Origin: an uncultured Solobacterium sp.
GTDB lineage: Bacteria; Bacillota_I; Bacilli_A; Erysipelotrichales; Erysipelotrichaceae
Assembly (NCBI GenBank): GCA_900554555.1
Contig: USIC01000023.1
Location: 1 to 8,825 of the forward strand
Length of the DNA: 8,825 bases
Direction: 5' to 3'
A program made the position numbers and the translations under genes. The first letter of the stretch is position 1, and every line of letters begins with the position of its first letter. Shown here piece by piece: positions 1 through 6,170 of the stretch. Below the pieces are notes generated by a model. That model searched no databases. It saw nothing but the letters and a program-made list of their open reading frames with translations, and was not told the origin of the DNA.

Positions 1-1183
1 CTGTAATCTTACGATCCAAAGAGTTGATCATAGATTCAGACTGCTTTAGGTTCTCAAAGTCTTCATCCGTACCAGGTTTATTCAAGAAAGTACGAGAATC
101 AGAGACATCTTCACCAACAACATCCGCTAACTTGAAAATCGCATCTCTAGCTGCGGAAATCGCAACTGCAGGAAGTTCAGTACTAGCAAGATGAGCGTCC
201 AACTCATCGATATTAATTTCAATCTTCTTAGGCTCTTCACCACGCACGATTAAGCGGATTAATGAACAGAATTGACGAAGGAGTGGGAAGAATACGATTG
301 TCGCAACTGTATTAAACATAATATGTGCCACCGCTATCTGCATCATTCCGCTAATATTTAACATTGCACAAATCCATTGTACAAAGTTTGCGTATGGTGT
401 TAGGAATATCATACCAATTGTTGTACCAATAATATTGAACAAGATATGAATACCAGCTGTTCTCTTAGCAGCTGTAGAGCCACCAATGGAAGCGAGAACA
501 CCCGTTACAGTTGTACCAATATTCGCACCAAACACGAATGGTAATACAGCGCTAAATGTTAACGCACCAGCTTCATACATCTTCTGTACGACACCAATTG
601 TCGCAGCTGATGCTTGAACTGCACCCGTCATGATTGTACCAGCAAGTAGTGATAAGAATGGATTTGTGGACATAGCTTCCGCAAAGGACATAAATGCAGG
701 CACATCTTTAATTGCCGCAAGTTCATCACCCATCGAATTCAAACCAAAGAAAATCAAACCAAAACCAAGAATGATATAACCAGTACTCTTAATTTTCTGT
801 TTCTTACCAAAGCAGATAATCATTGCACCGACGAATACAAAGTATAAAACAAACTTATTAATGTCCAAGGAAATCAATAATGATGTTACTGTTGTACCAA
901 TATTAGCACCCATGACGATACCAGCAGCTTGTTCAAGGTTCATCAGACCTGCACGGACTAAGCCAATCGTAATTGCGGTTGAAGCTGAACTTGACTGCAT
1001 AACGATTGTAATCGCAATACCAATCAAAAATGCACTGAATGGATTGGTTGTATATTTATCAATATAATCTCTCAACTTATCACCAGCGACAGCCTTTAAA
1101 CCATCACCCATGAAATTGATACCGATCAAGAATAGACCAAAACCACCTAGGATAATATCCCATCTAATGGATGTAAGTTCCAT
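1..1183 (-). CDS. Na/Pi cotransporter family protein (NptA-like), 3' end missing
   Basis: Membrane transporter of the Na+/phosphate cotransporter II-related family; in this family an N-terminal membrane region is followed by a cytoplasmic PhoU-like helical domain. The frame is open from an ATG at 1183 to the left edge, giving 394 residues and no stop, so the C-terminus lies outside. Two inverted-repeat halves are visible: QSSSA (residues 63-67) followed by GANIGTT (92-98), and the variant QASAA (190-194) followed by GANIGTT (219-225). Hydrophobic segments run to about residue 312; from about 335 the chain becomes polar and helical, which fits the start of the PhoU-like part. Family members are usually about 530-600 residues, so roughly a quarter to a third is missing. 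Two ATGs are adjacent (1186 and 1183); 1183 is preferred because AGGAGG lies 4 bases upstream of it but only 1 base upstream of the other. Phosphate is the family substrate; the true substrate here is inferred. Confidence 0.9.
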   Translation of the reverse strand, partial: MELTSIRWDIILGGFGLFLIGINFMGDGLKAVAGDKLRDYIDKYTTNPFSAFLIGIAITIVMQSSSASTAITIGLVRAGLMNLEQAAGIVMGANIGTTVTSLLISLDINKFVLYFVFVGAMIICFGKKQKIKSTGYIILGFGLIFFGLNSMGDELAAIKDVPAFMSFAEAMSTNPFLSLLAGTIMTGAVQASAATIGVVQKMYEAGALTFSAVLPFVFGANIGTTVTGVLASIGGSTAAKRTAGIHILFNIIGTTIGMIFLTPYANFVQWICAMLNISGMMQIAVAHIMFNTVATIVFFPLLRQFCSLIRLIVRGEEPKKIEINIDELDAHLASTELPAVAISAARDAIFKLADVVGEDVSDSRTFLNKPGTDEDFENLKQSESMINSLDRKIT

Positions 1184-1187
1184 CATT

Positions 1188-1193
1188 CCTCCT
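1188..1193 (-). promoter_or_regulatory. Ribosome binding site of the Na/Pi gene
   Basis: A perfect AGGAGG lies just before two consecutive ATG codons. Spacing is 1 base to the ATG at 1186 and 4 bases to the ATG at 1183, which favours 1183 as the start. The strong site suggests efficient translation. Confidence 0.7.
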
Positions 1194-1247
1194 ATGGGTC
1201 CTAAGACCCTTTAAAATCTCCCCATAAAAACACACGGAAACAAATTC

Positions 1248-1276
1248 AATTTAAAATATTTTAGGCTAAAATTCAA
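1248..1276 (-). promoter_or_regulatory. Possible weak promoter of the Na/Pi gene with an internal palindrome
   Basis: Read on the minus strand, TTGAAT (1276-1271) is followed after 17 bases by TAAATT (1253-1248), a poor match to TTGACA/TATAAT in the -10 box. The spacer contains most of the perfect 15-base palindrome ATTTTAGGCTAAAAT (1258-1272, one central unpaired base), a position where a repressor could block RNA polymerase. The region between the radical SAM stop (1313) and the Na/Pi start holds no convincing terminator, so transcription from upstream may also reach this gene. Function is inferred from position only. Confidence 0.3.
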
Positions 1277-1312
1277 GCATTTTTCGCATTCAACTCTTCT
1301 AACCCGTACACA

Positions 1313-2236
1313 TTACTTTGACAATTTACAGCCCTGTGTATAATTTTTTATCTTCAACATATGATTGATAGAATTTAATACTCTCCGTTTATCTGTACTC
1401 CATAATGGCGCAATCAACTCATCCGCATTTCCATCCCCTGTTAAACGATGGATTACAATATGTTCATCTAAATGTGCAATACATTCTGTCACAAGTTCTA
1501 CGTATTCATCCATCTCTAAAACATGATATTGAGATGGATGGGATAAATACTGTAAACCTAATCTTGTATTCTTTAAATAATGTAATAACTGTAACTTCAC
1601 ACCATCAACTGCACAGGTATTTAGATGTTGTATCGTTTCTAACAACATCTTTTGATCTTCCCCAGGAAGACCAATGATGATATGCACAATCACACTGATA
1701 TTAATAGCCTTTAGATCCTTAACTGCTTTATCAAACACTTCAAGTGGATAACCACGATTCATCCATTTAGCAGTACTCTCATGAATCGTCTGTAAACCAA
1801 GTTCTACCCAAATAAACTTATTTGGATAATTCACTTTTAACTCTTTTAAAAGTGAGATAATATCTTCTCCTAAACAATCAGGTCTAGTCGCAATAGAGAT
1901 GCCCGCAAATAAATCATCTTGTAGGGCTGCGGTAAAGCTTTTCCGTAGCTTTACGATAGGTGCGTAGGTATTTGTAAAGGATTGAAAATACGCGATATAG
2001 TCGCCCTTAGGAATTTCTTGGTGATTATAAATTAGTTCTTCTCTGCTTAAACGCTTCCCTTCATAGGAAATCGCAAAATCTCCTGAACCTCCCTCACCGC
2101 AGAAGATACAACCTCCAACAGCGACCCTACCATCACGATTTGGACAAGTCATACCTGTTTCAAGTGCTACTTTATAAAGTTTCCGTCCGAAGGTATCTTT
2201 GAGATATTGCGGAAGTGAATAATACAGTTGTTTCAT
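1313..2236 (-). CDS. TIGR01212-type radical SAM protein (YtqA/YhcC-like)
   Basis: A 307-residue cytoplasmic radical SAM enzyme. The cluster cysteines are C31, C43 and C46 in the pattern CPNRDG...GGCIFCG; the long gap before the CxxC distinguishes this family from the common CxxxCxxC type. Further family-like blocks are FTNTYAP (about 87-93), IATRPDCLG, WVELGLQT, HIIIGLPGED and KLQLLHYLKNTRL, all in the expected order, and the length is typical. In Bacillus subtilis the relative YtqA has been linked to maturation of the mnm5-type wobble uridine in tRNA (proposed name MnmL), usually beside the methyltransferase YtqB/MnmM; no such partner is in this window, so that role is only an inference. The ATG at 2236 is the only sensible start, since an in-frame TAA lies 9-11 bases upstream. 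Its ribosome site is weak (AGAGA almost touching the ATG). It follows mupG by 41 bases with no hairpin between, so it is probably co-transcribed with murQ-mupG. Confidence 0.9.
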   Translation of the reverse strand: MKQLYYSLPQYLKDTFGRKLYKVALETGMTCPNRDGRVAVGGCIFCGEGGSGDFAISYEGKRLSREELIYNHQEIPKGDYIAYFQSFTNTYAPIVKLRKSFTAALQDDLFAGISIATRPDCLGEDIISLLKELKVNYPNKFIWVELGLQTIHESTAKWMNRGYPLEVFDKAVKDLKAINISVIVHIIIGLPGEDQKMLLETIQHLNTCAVDGVKLQLLHYLKNTRLGLQYLSHPSQYHVLEMDEYVELVTECIAHLDEHIVIHRLTGDGNADELIAPLWSTDKRRVLNSINHMLKIKNYTQGCKLSK

Positions 2237-2277
2237 ATCTCTATTTTATGATGAAATGCATAAGAAAAGAAGATACA

Positions 2278-3327
2278 TCACATATCTTCTCTTACAAATC
2301 GAATTTTCATGCCACCCTTAACAAGTTTTAAGATAGATAAGTCGTTCGGTGATACATGACCAATAATATTCACACGATTATCTGCTGGAAGTGGACTACG
2401 AACAATCTGTACTTCTCCTGCATAACGCAGGTAAGCATCATTATCCATGGTGATTGCGCCAATTTCACGTGTTGTTGTGTTGTTTGGTGCGATGTGTTCG
2501 TCTGGATTCTTTAATAAGCGTGCTTCTTCTACCCGAATAATCCAAGAAGGACTATCGATACGACAAGTTACTTCTTTATCGTAGAAATGTTCCGCATGTT
2601 TTAAAGTGACTGGAATATCAATTACACCTGTCTTACAATACGATTGAATACGCTGTATCTCATATGCACTAATCCCAGGATCTCCTACAAATACTTGATC
2701 TACATGATACTTTAACGTTAGCTCCATAAACGCTGCGTATGGAGAAATATGACGATGATGCTCTAGGGTTGGTAAACCCTCAAAGATAGGTCCACGCTTT
2801 AATACATCCCCTGGGATGAAGGCAATCACATGGATACCTGCAGCCTGTAATGACTGTGTAATCTTTAAGAAGTACTCTTCATCTAGTCCTGTTTCGCTAC
2901 GTGGGTAGTAGTTATGCATGGCAAGGATTTCTTTTCCTTCACGCACCAAGTCTTCTACTTCATCCACACGAATGGTAGATGCGTTCAGTACAATTGGCAT
3001 CTCTTTTGCTAATGCTAGCATCTCCGCATGGTCAAAACCATAATCCAAGCGCAATGCATATACATCTAGTAACTTTGCGATTTCCCGTACAGAGGATACC
3101 TGAAATAACTCTAATGATTTTGTAGATACATCCGCTACAATACGGAAACCCTCTTTATTTAACCAATCACACATTGCATGCATGTCTTTTGTATATGTAT
3201 CACTAAACTCTTCTGCGATATGTAATGACACAAACACAAGTGGATGATTTTTTCCTAAACCTTGTAAGTATGCCTTCTGTTTTTCAAATGTACTTAAGAA
3301 TACAGAATACCCTAATGAATTTGCCAT
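2278..3327 (-). CDS. mupG: 6-phospho-N-acetylmuramidase (MupG family, former DUF871)
   Basis: A 349-residue cytoplasmic glycosidase. In Staphylococcus aureus MupG splits MurNAc-6-phosphate-GlcNAc, the phosphorylated disaccharide from peptidoglycan turnover, into MurNAc-6P and GlcNAc. The chain shows the two family domains: a TIM barrel (about 1-240) with the conserved blocks HNYYPRSETGL (138-148), RGPIFEGLPTLEHHR (178-192) and VFVGDP (212-217), then a smaller C-terminal domain (about 245-349) containing NRVNIIGHV (317-325). The frame is open for 12 more codons to an ATG at 3363 inside murQ, but the start at 3327 is preferred: it has GGAG 7 bases upstream, gives the usual MANSLGYSVF-like N-terminus, and sits 1 base after the murQ stop, typical of translational coupling. 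Its pairing with murQ, which consumes its product, supports the assignment strongly. No PTS transporter gene is beside it. Confidence 0.93.
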   Translation of the reverse strand: MANSLGYSVFLSTFEKQKAYLQGLGKNHPLVFVSLHIAEEFSDTYTKDMHAMCDWLNKEGFRIVADVSTKSLELFQVSSVREIAKLLDVYALRLDYGFDHAEMLALAKEMPIVLNASTIRVDEVEDLVREGKEILAMHNYYPRSETGLDEEYFLKITQSLQAAGIHVIAFIPGDVLKRGPIFEGLPTLEHHRHISPYAAFMELTLKYHVDQVFVGDPGISAYEIQRIQSYCKTGVIDIPVTLKHAEHFYDKEVTCRIDSPSWIIRVEEARLLKNPDEHIAPNNTTTREIGAITMDNDAYLRYAGEVQIVRSPLPADNRVNIIGHVSPNDLSILKLVKGGMKIRFVREDM

Positions 3328-3328
3328 G

Positions 3329-4231
3329 TTATTTCTCCATGATAGCTTCACGAACATGACCACAAGCTTCTTGCAAACGCATTACTGCGTCTTCATAAGA
3401 ACAGTTTGCTAGAATCATCGTGATAGCTACTTTACATGAACCCTTTGCTGTATCTATCGTAGCACGTGCTACAGAACGTTCAACCCCTGTAGCCTCCATA
3501 ACAATATTTTCTGCGCGATTGCGTAGTTTCTCATTTGTCTGCATTACGTCAACCATAAGATTTTGATAAGCTTTCCCAAGACCTACCATCGTTGCAGTAG
3601 AAATCATATTAAGAATCATCTTTTCAGCTGTACCGGACTTCAAACGTGTAGAACCTGTTAATACTTCAGCCCCTACCGGAACATCCACCGCAATTTCGGC
3701 AACTTCACCAATCTTAGAATGATATGTATTTGAGATTGCGGCCGTATGACAGCCTAACTCTTGGGCATACGAAAGTCCACCTAAAACGTATGGCGTACGA
3801 CCACTGGCTGCTAAACCGATTACGATATCTCTTTCATTTAAGCCAATCTGAATTAAATCTTGTTTGCCAAGTTCTACAGAATCTTCAGATCCTTCACGTG
3901 CTTTAATAAATGCTCCTTCGCCACCCGCAATTAACCCAACAACTAAATCAGCGGATACACCAAATGTTGGAGGACATTCTGCCGCATCGAGCACCCCTAA
4001 TCTTCCGCTCGTACCAGCACCCATATAGATAATTCTTCCACCCTGCAATATAACTTCGATACAATATTCAATAACTTTGGCAATATTAGGAAGGTGTGGT
4101 TGAATCGCAGACGCAATTAACGCATCCTCACGGTTCATTTCTGTAATGATTTCAAGTGAACTCATTTGATCCAAATTCATCGTATTTTCATTGCGGTGTT
4201 CTGTAGCGATTGTTTGAAGATTAATTGTCAT
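3329..4231 (-). CDS. murQ: N-acetylmuramic acid 6-phosphate etherase
   Basis: MurQ cleaves the lactyl ether of MurNAc-6-phosphate, giving GlcNAc-6-phosphate and D-lactate in the cytoplasm. The 300-residue product has the normal family length and lines up throughout with E. coli MurQ as I recall it. Visible signatures are the SIS-fold phosphosugar loop YMGAGTSGRLG (69-79), the block LDAAECPPTFG (81-91), GLIAGGE (99-105), AASGRTPYV (141-149), the second loop GSTRLKSGTAEK and NLMVDV..TNEKL. E85 and E116 correspond to the E. coli catalytic residues E83 and E114. The ATG at 4231 has a purine-rich AGGGGG about 9 bases upstream. It is the first gene after the divergent promoter region and is followed by mupG after a single base. 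Regulation by the divergent RpiR-type gene is likely. Confidence 0.97.
   Translation of the reverse strand: MTINLQTIATEHRNENTMNLDQMSSLEIITEMNREDALIASAIQPHLPNIAKVIEYCIEVILQGGRIIYMGAGTSGRLGVLDAAECPPTFGVSADLVVGLIAGGEGAFIKAREGSEDSVELGKQDLIQIGLNERDIVIGLAASGRTPYVLGGLSYAQELGCHTAAISNTYHSKIGEVAEIAVDVPVGAEVLTGSTRLKSGTAEKMILNMISTATMVGLGKAYQNLMVDVMQTNEKLRNRAENIVMEATGVERSVARATIDTAKGSCKVAITMILANCSYEDAVMRLQEACGHVREAIMEK
3335..3338 (-). promoter_or_regulatory. Ribosome binding site deciding the mupG start
   Basis: GGAG followed by AAATAAC and then ATG at 3327 (7-base spacing). The site lies within the last codons of murQ, and the murQ TAA falls between the site and the mupG ATG, so ribosomes finishing murQ can restart directly on mupG. 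It argues against the longer N-terminal extension. Confidence 0.7.
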
Positions 4232-4257
4232 ATGCGTATGCCCCCTATGATATCCAT

Positions 4258-4287
4258 ATTATAGGTAGAACGATAATAAAATTTCAA
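4258..4287 (-). promoter_or_regulatory. Promoter of the murQ-mupG operon
   Basis: On the minus strand TTGAAA (4287-4282, 5 of 6 matches to TTGACA) is followed after 18 bases by a perfect TATAAT (4263-4258). This would start transcription around 4250, about 20 bases before the murQ ATG. The -35 box overlaps the palindrome TCAATATTGA (4284-4293), so a repressor bound there would block polymerase. Confidence 0.7.
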
Positions 4288-4293
4288 TATTGA
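4284..4293. promoter_or_regulatory. Candidate operator 1 in the divergent region
   Basis: Perfect 10-base palindrome TCAATATTGA overlapping the -35 box of the murQ promoter. It shares the AATATT core with candidate operator 2, the cores being 24 bases apart. Short AT-rich palindromes occur by chance, so the assignment to the RpiR-type regulator is an inference from position. Confidence 0.4.
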
Positions 4294-4304
4294 TACTTTT
4301 TTTC

Positions 4305-4317
4305 GAAATAATATTTC
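4305..4317. promoter_or_regulatory. Candidate operator 2 in the divergent region
   Basis: Inverted repeat GAAAT-AAT-ATTTC, just upstream of the extended -10 box of the regulator gene and roughly where its -35 region would be. RpiR-family dimers bind AT-rich inverted repeats of this general kind near their own genes. It could mediate autoregulation together with the palindrome at 4284-4293. Confidence 0.45.
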
Positions 4318-4323
4318 TGTTTT

Positions 4324-4332
4324 TGGGATAAT
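4324..4332 (+). promoter_or_regulatory. Extended -10 promoter of the RpiR-type regulator
   Basis: TGG followed by GATAAT (4327-4332, 5 of 6 matches to TATAAT) forms an extended -10 element. There is no good -35 box at the matching distance, which is tolerated in TGn promoters. The expected start is near 4339-4341, followed by the ribosome site AGGAG at 4349-4353. Confidence 0.55.
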
Positions 4333-4363
4333 ATGCTATTGTTTCTATAGGAGAATACAGCCC

Positions 4364-5212
4364 ATGAAAAATGCACTTATTCGATTACGTGAACATTACC
4401 ACGAGTTAGCCGGTGCCGAAAGAACCGTTGCAGAATATATTCTTAAAAATCCTGAAACCGCAAGTACACTTTCCGTGCAGGAATTAGCACATAAAAGTTT
4501 TTCATCCCCATCTGCGGTTGTTAGAATGTGTCATCGTATCAACTTTGATGGGTACAAAGATTTCAAACGCAGTCTGACCATTGAATTAGCACTTCATGCA
4601 AAGACTGGCGAACAGATGTATAACGAAGAAATCAAAAGAACAGATAATATCGCAGATATCATTCGCAAGGTAACAGCCAAAAATGCAAAATCTTTAGATG
4701 AAACCGAAAAGTTAATGGATGTCGAAACATTGCGCGAATGTGTAAAAATCATGAATGACGCCAGAAATGTTATCCTGGTAGGAATGGGTGCTTCCCTAGT
4801 AACTCTACGTGATTTATACCTGAAGTTACTACGTATCTCAAAACCATGTAGCATTAATGAGGACTGGCATTCACAGCTTCTTAGCTGTAAGAACAGTACT
4901 GCAGAAGATGTAGCGATTGTTTGTTCTTACTCCGGCAATACCACTGAAGTTATTACATGCATGAATGCACTAAAGGAAAACCTAACTCCAATTATCGCAA
5001 TTACACGCTGTGTTGATACACCAGTTTCTAAACTGGCAGATTATAAATTATATACAACCGAAAATGAATCACTTTTGCGTACAGCCGCAATGTCATCTCG
5101 TATCTCACAATTAAATATCATCGATATTCTCTATACTGCACTTGGCACGATGAATTACGATGAAACGATAAGAGTATTACATCGTACTTACATTGAAAAA
5201 CCAAAGAACTAA
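4364..5212 (+). CDS. MurR/RpiR-family transcriptional regulator
   Basis: A 282-residue DNA-binding regulator with the standard two-domain RpiR layout and length. Residues 1-77 are the helix-turn-helix domain; the block SVQELAHKSFSSPSAVVRMC (37-56), followed by the NFDGYKDFK segment (60-68), is typical of the family. Residues of about 123-262 form a SIS domain, with an ILVGMGAS strand-loop (137-144) and the phosphosugar-binding loop SYSGNTTE (188-195). SIS domains of these proteins bind sugar phosphates as signals. The gene is divergent from murQ, with 132 bases between the start codons, which points to MurNAc-6P or a related wall sugar as the signal and to murQ-mupG plus its own gene as targets; this is inferred from context, as in MurR of E. 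coli. The ATG at 4364 has AGGAG 10 bases upstream. Whether it represses or activates cannot be read from the sequence. Confidence 0.93.
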   Translation: MKNALIRLREHYHELAGAERTVAEYILKNPETASTLSVQELAHKSFSSPSAVVRMCHRINFDGYKDFKRSLTIELALHAKTGEQMYNEEIKRTDNIADIIRKVTAKNAKSLDETEKLMDVETLRECVKIMNDARNVILVGMGASLVTLRDLYLKLLRISKPCSINEDWHSQLLSCKNSTAEDVAIVCSYSGNTTEVITCMNALKENLTPIIAITRCVDTPVSKLADYKLYTTENESLLRTAAMSSRISQLNIIDILYTALGTMNYDETIRVLHRTYIEKPKN

Positions 5213-5233
5213 AAAAGCGGAGACCCCGCTTTT
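5213..5233. terminator. Shared bidirectional terminator between convergent genes
   Basis: Stem AAAAGCGG (5213-5220) and CCGCTTTT (5226-5233) with the 5-base loop AGACC. The U-rich side works on both strands: TTTT on the plus strand for the regulator, and TTTTTT on the minus strand for the nucleoside operon. It begins directly after the regulator stop codon and its right arm overlaps the stop codon of the nucleoside hydrolase at 5232-5234, so 19 bases serve both transcripts. Confidence 0.85.
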
Positions 5234-6170
5234 AATATTGTTGTAATAAACCTTTTAGAGTACTTGCGAATTTCTCACGATCAACACCAAGCATTACCAT
5301 AGTTTCACGTGTCTTAAACTTTGTATCACTCCATATGTCTGTAACTGTCTTGCCAAAACATAAGCGACTCTGTGTTTCCACATAAACACCCGCTTTTTGT
5401 CCTGTGAAGATTTCAGGATACTGCAGGTAAATTAATGGACATGCATCATGAATGCAGAGTATCTCACGCTTGTAGTTTTTGATATAGAAATTGAGATTGG
5501 ATTGTACAACATCTACAAAGAATTTGCTGATCTTCGTATTAAAATCACGAATATCTTGAATATCTTTAGCATCTAGGTAGGCATCAACTGTTACATCTAA
5601 GCCAAACATTACAACCGGAATACCACTTTGCATAACAGTCTCTGCAGAATGAGGATCTGCATAGATGTTAAATTCAGCTGCCATTGTTGCATTACCACCA
5701 ACGGCTGCACCACCCATAATGAGAATTCTTTCAATCATACCCTTCAAATCAGGATGAGAGATAATTGCGTTTGCGATATTTGTAAGTGGTCCTACCGCAA
5801 CAATCTGTAGTTTGCCACCTTCTTTTTTCGCAGCCTCATAGATTGCATCCCATGCATGCATTGTTTCCTTTTCAGCTGGAGAATCTGGAATTACAACACC
5901 ACCAAGTCCATCTTTACCATGTACTTCAGAAGCATCATCTAATTCTACACACATTGGCTTAATTGCGCCTGGGTATACTTTGATATCTTCTCTACCTGCA
6001 TAGGCAAGAACATTACGACAGTTTTTAAATGTTTTAGCATGTTCTACGTTACCTGCAACTGAAGAGATACCACGAATCGCAAGTTTATCTAATTTGAGTG
6101 CACAAAGGAGCGCAACCGCATCATCAACACCAGTATCAGTATCAATCCAAATTGGAATTAAATCTGTCAT
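5232..6170 (-). CDS. Nucleoside hydrolase (inosine-uridine type), second copy
   Basis: A 312-residue cytoplasmic enzyme of the calcium-dependent nucleoside hydrolase family, which splits ribonucleosides into base and ribose. The N-terminal metal motif DTDTGVDD is at 10-17; VHGKDGLGG (83-91) carries the conserved His84; VAVGPLTN is at 124-131; EFNIYADP (166-173) holds the ribose-binding Asn; and IHDACPL (240-246) gives the active-site His241 and metal ligand Asp242. All key positions look intact and the length is normal. Purine or pyrimidine preference cannot be read safely. The ATG overlaps the stop of the upstream hydrolase as ATGA (6167-6170), with AGGTGG 7 bases upstream, so translation is probably coupled. 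It is the last gene of the operon, and its stop codon lies within the terminator stem. It is clearly different in sequence from its neighbour, so this is not a recent duplication. Confidence 0.94.
   Translation of the reverse strand: MTDLIPIWIDTDTGVDDAVALLCALKLDKLAIRGISSVAGNVEHAKTFKNCRNVLAYAGREDIKVYPGAIKPMCVELDDASEVHGKDGLGGVVIPDSPAEKETMHAWDAIYEAAKKEGGKLQIVAVGPLTNIANAIISHPDLKGMIERILIMGGAAVGGNATMAAEFNIYADPHSAETVMQSGIPVVMFGLDVTVDAYLDAKDIQDIRDFNTKISKFFVDVVQSNLNFYIKNYKREILCIHDACPLIYLQYPEIFTGQKAGVYVETQSRLCFGKTVTDIWSDTKFKTRETMVMLGVDREKFASTLKGLLQQY

Noticed and set aside
504..914. Near-identical nucleotide stretches around 504-535 and 883-914 as a DNA repeat
   Set aside because: They encode the duplicated GANIGTT motif of the two transporter halves, so the likeness is explained by the protein's internal symmetry.
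861..1067. Plus-strand open frame opposite the Na/Pi gene
   Set aside because: It lies wholly inside a well-supported minus-strand coding region, has no family-like sequence and arises from the codon pattern of the real gene.
1258..1272. The palindrome as an intrinsic terminator after the radical SAM gene
   Set aside because: With a one-base centre it can only fold as a short all-AT stem, and no strong U tract follows; an operator-type role is more plausible.
1405..1677. Plus-strand open frame opposite the radical SAM gene
   Set aside because: It is antisense to a conserved coding region, with no recognisable domain and no ribosome site that I can see.
2237..2277. A terminator or promoter between mupG and the radical SAM gene
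   Set aside because: No stem-loop with a U tract and no promoter pair could be found in these 41 bases.
4594..4854. Minus-strand open frame inside the RpiR-type regulator
   Set aside because: It is antisense to the HTH-SIS linker and SIS domain; the residue pattern looks random and the regulator frame is intact.
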